From NCBI GenBank assembly GCA_964538565.1, contig CAZIGW010000079.1, forward strand, positions 1 to 5,521: a DNA stretch of 5,521 nucleotides, in the 5' to 3' direction. Position 1 is the first letter of the stretch; each line of letters starts with the position of its first letter. The notes beneath the pieces were generated by a model. That model did not search any database, was not told the DNA's origin, and saw only the letters and a program-made list of their open reading frames with translations. Source of the DNA: CAYVBN01 sp964538565 (GTDB lineage: Bacteria; Pseudomonadota; Alphaproteobacteria; Rhizobiales; Xanthobacteraceae). This document shows, in pieces, positions 1 to 4,315 of the stretch. The translations under genes and the position numbers were made by a program.

Positions 1-747
1 TTGACGGGCACGAAGAAGCCGACCCACGACGCCGCGTAGAAGTCCGGATAGCCTGCCTCCGCGTAGGTCGGCACGCCCGGAACCGATGCGACGCGCGAGG
101 GACTCGCAAGGCCAAGTCCGCGCAGCGCGCCCTGGTTGATCTGCGCGACCGCCGAGGGCAACGACACGGCGACGAGATCGATGTGGCCGCCGACCGCAGC
201 GGCCACGACCGGCGCGCCGCCGGAGTAGGGGACGTGCACCGTGTCGATCTTGGCGATTTCGCGGACGAAGTATTCGGCCGCGATGTAGGAGCCGGTGCCG
301 ACGCCGGCGGTGCCGAAGTTGATCGACTTGCCCTTGGCGTTGTGAATGAATTCCTTCAGCGTCCTGGCGGGATTGTCCGGGTGGACGGCGAGCAGTTCGG
401 GCGTCGACGCGGCGATCGCCACGGTGCGCAGATCCTCCGTCTTGTAGCCCTTGTTCTTGGACGCGGTCTCGTTGATGGCGAGTGCGGTGGTGGTGACGAG
501 CACCACGTAGCCTTCGGGCGCGGCCGATGCCACGACCCGGGCCGCCACGTTGCCGCCGGCGCCGCCGCGATTTTCCACCACGACGTTCTGGCCGGTCCGC
601 TCGCTCAGGCGGTGGCCGACCAGGCGTGCGACCGTGTCGGCGACACCGCAAGGTGATGCCCTTGGAAGGGTACTGCTGTGCGCCGGCCGGCACCGCGGCG
701 AGCGTTGCAAGCACAATGCACAGACCCCACAGGCGCCAACCGTTCAT
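1..747 (-). pseudogene. TctC/Bug-family solute-binding protein, frameshifted and cut by window edge
   Basis: This was a periplasmic receptor of the tripartite tricarboxylate transporter (Bug) family, which captures small carboxylates for uptake. The start at 747 follows a purine-rich ribosome site (AGAGGAAG) and opens a Sec signal peptide (MNGWRLWGLCIVLATLAAVPAGA), then the usual mature start QQYPSKGITL. From base 647 downward the family sequence continues in another frame: GVADTVARLVG, then VVVENRGGAGGNVAA, PEGY, INFGTAGVGTG, VHVPYSGGAPV and GVPTYAEAGYPDFYA, all well conserved. The IVPFxPG strand expected between ITL and GVADT is absent, so about 20 bases are missing near 648-651. The second frame has a stop at 746-744 and no ATG between it and GVADT, so no alternative start rescues the protein. 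The original start would read into an unrelated Arg-rich frame. The gene lies 47 bases behind the transferase gene, likely in one transcript. An assembly error is the main alternative to true decay. Confidence 0.85.
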
Positions 748-794
748 CGGATCTTCCTCTCTCGATCTTTCTTGCTTGGTTGTCCCATGACGGC

Positions 795-1585
795 TCACAG
801 GCCCTGGATGATCTTCTCGACCTGCGGCCAATGCTCGCTGCCACGCTTCTTCATCAGCTCGAGATAGCTCGGGTTTTCCCACTTCACGATGGCCTCGTGA
901 AAGCTCGGCCGCGCCTTGCAGCGGGCATACCATTCGGGGTCTTCTGCCGGTGTCCGATCATCGCGAGAATGTTGAGGTGTTCGAGCCGCGCGAGATACGG
1001 CGTGAAGGCGACATCTGCCAGGCTGTAGGCGTCGCCGGCGAGCCACTGGTGACCGGAGAGCGACTCTTCCATCTCGTCGAGCATCTGCACCATCCGCCGC
1101 ACCGCGATGATGAAATGCTGCGACTGCGGTCCCTTCTCGATGACGTCGCGCCGCCGCTCGCGCTTGAAGATGTTCGGAATCTGCTCGAGCATCTGCCGTC
1201 CGAGCTCGCCGCGTTCGAGATACTGGTGGCGGAAGGCGATGCCGAAGCTCAGGATTGCCGCGCTCGCATCGTGGATGTCTTCGTCGAGCTGCTTGGTCCA
1301 CAGCCGCATCTTTGCGCGGCCGTAGGGATCCCTCGGCGCGAGCGGCGGGGCCGGGAAGGATTCGTCGAGATATTCGAGAATGACGTTCGACTCGGTGATC
1401 ACCTTGTCGTCGTGGATCAACGTCGGAACGACCGCGCGGCGATTGAGCTTGCGGTACCACGGCTTCTGATGCTCGCCGGAGCGCAGGACGATGTGCCGGT
1501 CCTCCCAGTCCAGTCCCTTCTCCGCAAGGCAGACGCGAACCTTCTGCGCGCAGAGCGACATGTCGTTGTGATAGAGCGCGAGCAT
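795..1585 (-). pseudogene. Glutathione S-transferase family protein, single-base frameshift near C-terminus
   Basis: Cytosolic glutathione S-transferase, expected to conjugate or use glutathione in detoxification or catabolism; the substrate is unknown. The start at 1585 is chosen because it has a GGAAGGA-type ribosome site and begins exactly at the thioredoxin-like domain (MLALYHNDMSLCAQKVR). Visible features: Ser10/Cys12 at the usual catalytic position, the cis-proline loop VVPTL (Pro54), the glutathione-contacting Glu65-Ser66 in TESNVILEYL, and an all-helical C-terminal domain with GHQWLAGDAYSLADVAFTPYL. After Thr216 the frame is lost. A run of four C (plus-strand GGGG, 936-939) appears to need a fifth base. 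With it the protein continues EWYARCKARPSFHEAIVKWENPSYLELMKKRG to a stop at 795, giving 263 residues, a normal family length. Uncorrected, translation ends at 884 (233 residues) with an unrelated tail. It is the first gene of the unit facing the IclR regulator. A homopolymer sequencing error is a real alternative to mutation. Confidence 0.88.
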
Positions 1586-1669
1586 TTCCGTCCTTCCGTT
1601 TGATTGTGAGGGCGGCGATGGGACATGGCAGCCGGGCTGCCGTGGTCGGCCGCATGCGTTTCGCTCGCA

Positions 1670-1698
1670 GCTAAATCCTCGCGGCCGGCCGCCGTCAA
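1670..1698 (-). promoter_or_regulatory. Candidate promoter of the transferase/TctC unit
   Basis: On the minus strand a TTGACG hexamer (1698-1693, five of six to the -35 consensus) is followed after 17 bases by TTTAGC (1675-1670, a weak -10). Transcription would begin near 1663, leaving a leader of about 78 bases before the transferase start. The operator palindromes lie directly upstream of the -35 box, which suits activation by the neighbouring IclR protein. The weak -10 also suits an activator-dependent promoter. This is inferred from consensus matching by eye. Confidence 0.4.
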
Positions 1699-1702
1699 CG
1701 AG

Positions 1703-1729
1703 TGCGAACATTTGTTCGCATTCCGAACA
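1703..1729. promoter_or_regulatory. IclR-type operator: three half-sites
   Basis: TGCGAACA (1703-1710) and TGTTCGCA (1713-1720) form a perfect 8-base inverted repeat around TT. A third copy, TCCGAACA (1722-1729), repeats the first half-site with one mismatch. Together with the middle half it makes a second palindrome, GTTCG-N5-CGAAC (1714-1728). Half-site centres are 9-10 bases apart, about one helical turn. The site lies in the divergent region between the transferase gene and the IclR gene. It is only 21 bases from the regulator's start, so autorepression is plausible, and it abuts the -35 box of the opposing promoter. PcaU/PobR-type IclR proteins are known to bind three repeated half-sites. 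Confidence 0.72.
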
Positions 1730-1750
1730 CAGGCGGTGTAGGCTGCCGCG

Positions 1751-2533
1751 ATGGCGAGGACACGCGACCGCAAGCGCCAGCCGGAGGCTGACGGGGAATA
1801 CATGGCGGGCCTCGCCAAGGGGCTCGCCGTCCTCGAGGCATTCGGCGCGCGGCAGTCGCGGCTCAGCCTGTCGGAGGCGTGCGAGATCGCCGGCGTGTCA
1901 CGCGCGGCCGGGCGGCGTTGCCTGCGCACCCTGCAGCGTCTCGGCTACGCCGAGCACGACGGCAAGTATTTCCAGCTGGCGCCGCGTGTGTTGCGTCTCG
2001 GGCATGCGTATCTCGTCTCCGCCGCCCTGACGCGCGTCGTGCAGCCGATCATCGAGACGACCTGCGAGAGAATCCGGCATTCGATGTCGGCCGCGGTCCT
2101 CGACGGCGTGCATGTGGTGATCGTCGCGCGCGCCCTGGTGCAGCGAAGCCTCTCGGCCGGCCTGCCGGTCGGCGCCTGGCTGCCGGCCTATTGCTCGGCC
2201 AACGGCCGGATCCTGCTGTCGGGGCTCGCCGATGCGGATGCCGAGGCGCTGCTGCGGCAGATGTTGCGCCCCAGGCTTACGCCGCACACGCGCACGGAGC
2301 TTGCGGACCTGATGGGTGAGGTGCGTTCCATCCGCACGCGCGGCTATGCGGTGAACGAGCAGGAAGTCGAGCTCGGCCTGACGACGCTCGCGGTTCCGAT
2401 CCGCAACCGCGCCGGCCGGATCGTGGCTTCGCTCAGCACGTCGAGCATCGACAAGGCGCGCGAGCGCCAGCAGATCGTGCGGCTGTTGCCGGAGCTGCAG
2501 GCGACGGCGATGCGTCTCGCGACGCTTCTGTGA
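1751..2533 (+). CDS. IclR-family transcriptional regulator (PcaR/PobR type)
   Basis: DNA-binding regulator of 260 residues, the usual family length, expected to bind a small effector such as an aromatic or hydroxy acid and to control the adjacent transferase/TctC unit. An N-terminal winged helix-turn-helix spans about residues 20-75 (YMAGLAKGLAVLEAFG, then LSLSEACEIAGVSRAAGRRCLRTLQRLGY, with the recognition helix near 49-62). The effector-binding domain covers roughly 80-260, with the typical AYCSANGRILLSGL segment at 146-159 and GYAVNEQEVELGLTTLAVPI at 198-217. The start at 1751 keeps the EYMAGLAKGL lead-in typical of the PcaR branch. An internal ATG at 1802 has a better ribosome site (GGGGAA) but would trim that lead-in. 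The frame is intact throughout, unlike the genes it probably controls. The three-half-site operator just upstream suggests autoregulation. The effector cannot be read from the sequence. Confidence 0.92.
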   Translation: MARTRDRKRQPEADGEYMAGLAKGLAVLEAFGARQSRLSLSEACEIAGVSRAAGRRCLRTLQRLGYAEHDGKYFQLAPRVLRLGHAYLVSAALTRVVQPIIETTCERIRHSMSAAVLDGVHVVIVARALVQRSLSAGLPVGAWLPAYCSANGRILLSGLADADAEALLRQMLRPRLTPHTRTELADLMGEVRSIRTRGYAVNEQEVELGLTTLAVPIRNRAGRIVASLSTSSIDKARERQQIVRLLPELQATAMRLATLL

Positions 2534-2579
2534 TCGCAGGAAATCGAGCGGCTGCGAAGCGCGATCCGACGGCCCCGCG

Positions 2580-3392
2580 CTAGGTCCGCTGCGCGTTCAG
2601 CGCCGACGACGTGAACGCGTCCGCCGGCAGAAATGCCTCGATGGCGAGTTCCGACAGCGTGATGTCGCGCGGCGTTCCGAACACCATCGATGTGCCAAGG
2701 AAGCTCAGCACCCCGGCCTCGGTCGCGATCTGCAGTGGGACCGCGATCTCGACCTCGTCGCCGTGCGGCGTCGTCCGCCGGTCCGAGCTCGGCGCCGGAT
2801 AGGTGGAGAGTTCCGACAGCAGTGCCGCCAGCACCGGGTCGGCGCTGTGTGCAAGTTGCCGCCGCAAGCGCGAGAGCAGGTGTTCGCGCCATTGCGGCAG
2901 GTTCGCGATCCGTGGGCTGAGGCCGGCCGGATGCAAGCTGAGCTTGAGTACGTTGACCGGCGGCGCGAGAAGCGCGCCATCGCAGCCTTCCAGCAACGGC
3001 GCGACGGCCGCGTTCGCGGCAATCAACGTCCAGTGGCGATCGATCGCCACGGCGGGAAACGGCTCGTGGCCCTTGAGCACGCGGTCGATCATCGCCCGGA
3101 CGGACCCGAGCGCGGGATCGTCGAGCGACCGCTCCGGGTAAAGTGGCGCGTAACGCGCGGCCAGCAACAGCGCGTTGCGTTCCCTCAGCGGAACGTCAAG
3201 CTGGTCGGCGAGCCGCAACACCATCTCCCGGCTCGGCTGCGAACGCCCGGTCTCGATGAAGCTCAGGTGCCGGGATGAAATCTCCGCGTCGAGCGCGAGA
3301 TCGAGCTGGCTGATGCGCCGCCGTCGCCGCCAGTCGCGGAGCAGGGTGCCGAAGGAGGCGCGGGCGGTTGGTGTTCGGTCGGTGCGGTTCAT
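2580..3392 (-). CDS. XRE-family regulator with MmyB-like ligand-binding domain
   Basis: Transcriptional regulator of 270 residues. An N-terminal Cro/C1-type helix-turn-helix occupies about residues 13-68 (FGTLLRDWRRRRRISQLDLALDAEISSRHLSFIETGRSQPS), with the recognition helix around SSRHLSFIETG. The rest matches the MmyB-like, PAS-type ligand-binding domain: PFPAVAIDRHWTLIAANAAVAPLLEG (111-136), NVLKLSLHPAGLSPRIANLPQWREHLLSRLRRQ (147-179), and a C-terminal LSFLGTSMVFGTPRDITLSELAIEAFLPAD. In actinomycetes MmyB regulates antibiotic genes, and some family members appear to bind fatty-acid-like ligands; the ligand here is unknown. The gene converges on the IclR gene (46-base gap, no visible terminator) and diverges from a small membrane protein gene, its likely target. 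No ribosome site precedes the start, but a -10-like box ends only five bases before the ATG, so the message may be leaderless. Confidence 0.93.
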   Translation of the reverse strand: MNRTDRTPTARASFGTLLRDWRRRRRISQLDLALDAEISSRHLSFIETGRSQPSREMVLRLADQLDVPLRERNALLLAARYAPLYPERSLDDPALGSVRAMIDRVLKGHEPFPAVAIDRHWTLIAANAAVAPLLEGCDGALLAPPVNVLKLSLHPAGLSPRIANLPQWREHLLSRLRRQLAHSADPVLAALLSELSTYPAPSSDRRTTPHGDEVEIAVPLQIATEAGVLSFLGTSMVFGTPRDITLSELAIEAFLPADAFTSSALNAQRT

Positions 3393-3397
3393 GAAGC

Positions 3398-3426
3398 AAT
3401 CTAGCGCCCGACCGCGCGCCTTTCCA
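3398..3426 (-). promoter_or_regulatory. Candidate leaderless promoter of the XRE regulator
   Basis: On the minus strand TGGAAA (3426-3421, four of six to -35) and TAGATT (3403-3398, four of six to -10) are separated by exactly 17 bases. The usual start distance puts transcription at or within a base of the A of the ATG at 3392, and no Shine-Dalgarno sequence is present. Leaderless messages are common for XRE-type autoregulators. The calls are by eye. Confidence 0.35.
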
Positions 3427-3434
3427 TGACCTGC

Positions 3435-3452
3435 GAGGTAATCGATTTGCTC
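3435..3452. promoter_or_regulatory. Candidate operator palindrome between XRE regulator and membrane protein
   Basis: An imperfect 18-base palindrome: GAG, two bases, the perfect core AATCGATT (3440-3447), two bases, CTC. Fourteen of eighteen positions are symmetric. It sits in the 132-base divergent region, just upstream of the regulator's putative -35 box and about 73 bases before the membrane-protein start. Size and symmetry fit a dimeric XRE regulator. Binding by this regulator is inferred from position only. Confidence 0.45.
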
Positions 3453-3524
3453 CGCGGCTTCGGATCATTGTGCCGCCATCGCCGGGCGCCTCTGCCTCTG
3501 ACCCGGCTCACCATGGAGGTTCCG

Positions 3525-3929
3525 ATGCCTGCTTTCTTTCCTGCCGTGTTCGTCTCGCGCGTGTTGCTGATCGATGCGGTCACCTGCGCGGCAATGGGCG
3601 TGCTGCTGGCGGGCTTGTCGTCCGTGCTCGCTCCGGTGCTCGGGTTGCCGACGGCGCTCCTGCTCTTTGCGGGCCTTCTGCTGTTTCCAAGCGCCGGCCT
3701 GATGGTGGTCGCGGCTTCGCTCAGGCCCTTTCGCCCGATGCTTGGCTGGACGGTCGTCGCCGGAAACCTCCTGTGGGTCGTGGCCAGCATCGCCGTCCTG
3801 ATTGAGATCGCGCCGACGCCGCTCGGCGCGGCGTTCGTGCTCATGCAGGCGGCCGCCGTCGCGATCCTCGTTATGCTCGAATGGCGAGGCATCCAGCGCG
3901 CTTCGGTCGGCATGCTTGCCCGTGCGTGA
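3525..3929 (+). CDS. Small four-helix integral membrane protein, function unknown
   Basis: A very hydrophobic 134-residue protein with four predicted membrane helices at about residues 13-35 (VLLIDAVTCAAMGVLLAGL), 43-64 (TALLLFAGLLLFPSAGLMVVAA), 74-95 (GWTVVAGNLLWVVASIAVLIEI) and 99-119 (PLGAAFVLMQAAAVAILVMLE). The start at 3525 is preferred because GGAGGT lies four bases upstream. In-frame ATGs at 3513 and 3426 are possible, but 3513 overlaps that ribosome site and 3426 would add a polar, poorly conserved-looking extension. It resembles uncharacterised four-helix proteins of rhizobia and sphingomonads that often sit near regulators. It has no catalytic motif I can identify. Its divergent orientation from the XRE/MmyB-like gene across a shared palindrome suggests it is that regulator's target, perhaps in envelope or lipid stress, but no function is shown. 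Confidence 0.85.
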   Translation: MPAFFPAVFVSRVLLIDAVTCAAMGVLLAGLSSVLAPVLGLPTALLLFAGLLLFPSAGLMVVAASLRPFRPMLGWTVVAGNLLWVVASIAVLIEIAPTPLGAAFVLMQAAAVAILVMLEWRGIQRASVGMLARA

Positions 3930-3958
3930 TGCGATCCAATATTGCCTGCTGGCCTGGG

Positions 3959-3986
3959 CCGGGCGTGCGACTTGATCGGCGCCCGG
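3959..3986. repeat. Inverted repeat after membrane-protein gene
   Basis: CCGGGCG (3959-3965) and CGCCCGG (3980-3986) are perfect complements around a 14-base loop, and a G-U pair can extend the stem to eight. It lies 30 bases after the stop at 3929 and could stall transcription, but no T-run follows, so it is not a standard intrinsic terminator. Confidence 0.4.
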
Positions 3987-4033
3987 TTCGGCTCTGCCTA
4001 AAAGCTGATCGTTGCGCCCAAGATGCGAGCACC

Positions 4034-4067
4034 TTAGGATTTTGTTAACGATAACTTTTGATTATGT
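4034..4067 (+). promoter_or_regulatory. AT-rich patch, probable promoter region of the chemoreceptor gene
   Basis: This is the only strongly AT-rich stretch between the membrane-protein and chemoreceptor genes. It includes GTTAACGATAAC (a GTTA/TAAC inverted repeat) and GATTAT and GATAAC as -10-like hexamers. No -35 box with good spacing was found, so the exact promoter and sigma factor are undetermined. Confidence 0.3.
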
Positions 4068-4080
4068 GCGAGACCGCACA
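4065..4080 (+). repeat. Perfect short hairpin
   Basis: TGTGCG (4065-4070) and CGCACA (4075-4080) pair perfectly around the loop AGAC. The element follows the AT-rich patch directly. It could be a regulator half-site pair or the first stem of the leader RNA. No T-run follows, so it is not a terminator. Confidence 0.45.
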
Positions 4081-4155
4081 CTGCAAAACGAGTCCGGTCA
4101 AACGGCTTAGGGCTCGCCGCCGTCCAGGCGAGTAACGAAGGATCGAGGCGCTTTT

Positions 4156-4171
4156 CGGATCGGGGGATCCG
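4156..4171 (+). repeat. Inverted repeat with GGGG loop
   Basis: CGGATC (4156-4161) and GATCCG (4166-4171) are perfect complements around a GGGG loop. The loop is the start of a G-rich tract that continues to 4205, so the stem and a G-quadruplex could compete. Confidence 0.45.
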
Positions 4172-4183
4172 GGACTCCGGAAT

Positions 4184-4205
4184 GGGGATGGGGGCAGGGT
4201 TCGGG
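4184..4205 (+). other. Canonical G-quadruplex motif
   Basis: Four G-runs (4184-4187, 4190-4194, 4197-4199, 4203-4205) are separated by loops AT, CA and TTC. This fits the standard G3+N1-7 pattern. Two further G-runs lie upstream (4162-4166, 4171-4173). It is on the coding strand of the chemoreceptor gene, about 110 bases before its start, so it could fold in DNA or in the leader RNA. Confidence 0.6.
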
Positions 4206-4208
4206 CAA

Positions 4209-4230
4209 GGCCGCCGCGCCAAGGGCGGCC
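4209..4230 (+). repeat. GC-rich hairpin
   Basis: GGCCGCC (4209-4215) and GGCGGCC (4224-4230) are perfect complements around an eight-base loop. It follows the G-quadruplex motif by three bases. No T-run follows, so it is not an intrinsic terminator. Confidence 0.45.
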
Positions 4231-4287
4231 AGGCGAACCGAGTGCGCGTCGACAACACAATCCATCGCGTTCACGAAGTGATCGCGC

Positions 4288-4313
4288 CTTGATTCCACTC
4301 TCGGGGAATCAAG
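4288..4313 (+). promoter_or_regulatory. Hairpin covering the chemoreceptor ribosome binding site
   Basis: CTTGATTCC (4288-4296) pairs perfectly over nine bases with GGAATCAAG (4305-4313) around an eight-base loop. The only Shine-Dalgarno-like sequence of the chemoreceptor gene, GGGGAA at 4303-4308, lies half in the loop and half in the 3' arm, seven bases before the ATG. Folding would limit ribosome access, so this is a candidate translational switch. It could instead be a DNA operator. Confidence 0.55.
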
Positions 4314-4315
4314 AC

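Larger units (their letters stand above)
3930..4315. other. Gene-free region with structured leader of the chemoreceptor gene
   Basis: No convincing gene is found in these 386 bases. The stretch holds a GC-rich inverted repeat just after the membrane-protein gene, an AT-rich patch at about 4034-4067 that is the most promoter-like part, and a series of hairpins and G-runs up to the chemoreceptor start. If transcription starts in the AT-rich patch, the untranslated leader is about 250 bases. Minus-strand frames here have no ribosome sites and unnatural composition (runs such as PIPESRIPRSEKR), so they are not called. Confidence 0.6.

Noticed and set aside
183..656. Plus-strand open frame of 157 codons
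   Set aside because: It lies opposite the TctC gene, has no ribosome site, and its composition (Gly/Ala/Asp/Arg-rich) is that of a complement frame in GC-rich DNA.
1627..1641. Inverted repeat GGCAGCC-G-GGCTGCC in the transferase leader
   Set aside because: Perfect but short and GC-only. It can form at most a six-pair stem with a three-base loop, and such repeats are common by chance in DNA of this composition.
2534..2579. Possible terminator between the convergent IclR and XRE genes
   Set aside because: Only a five-base imperfect pairing can be formed and there is no T-run on either strand.
2763..3278. Plus-strand open frame of 171 codons opposite the XRE gene
   Set aside because: Shadow of the well-supported XRE/MmyB-like gene; no ribosome site or domain.
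4064..4135. Possible 23-codon leader peptide (Arg-rich end) before the chemoreceptor
   Set aside because: No Shine-Dalgarno sequence precedes its ATG and nothing links it to control of the downstream gene.
4141..4205. Fragment of a dispersed rhizobial intergenic palindromic repeat
   Set aside because: The GGATCC/CCGGAAT-like composition is reminiscent, but one copy cannot establish a repeat family without a genome search.
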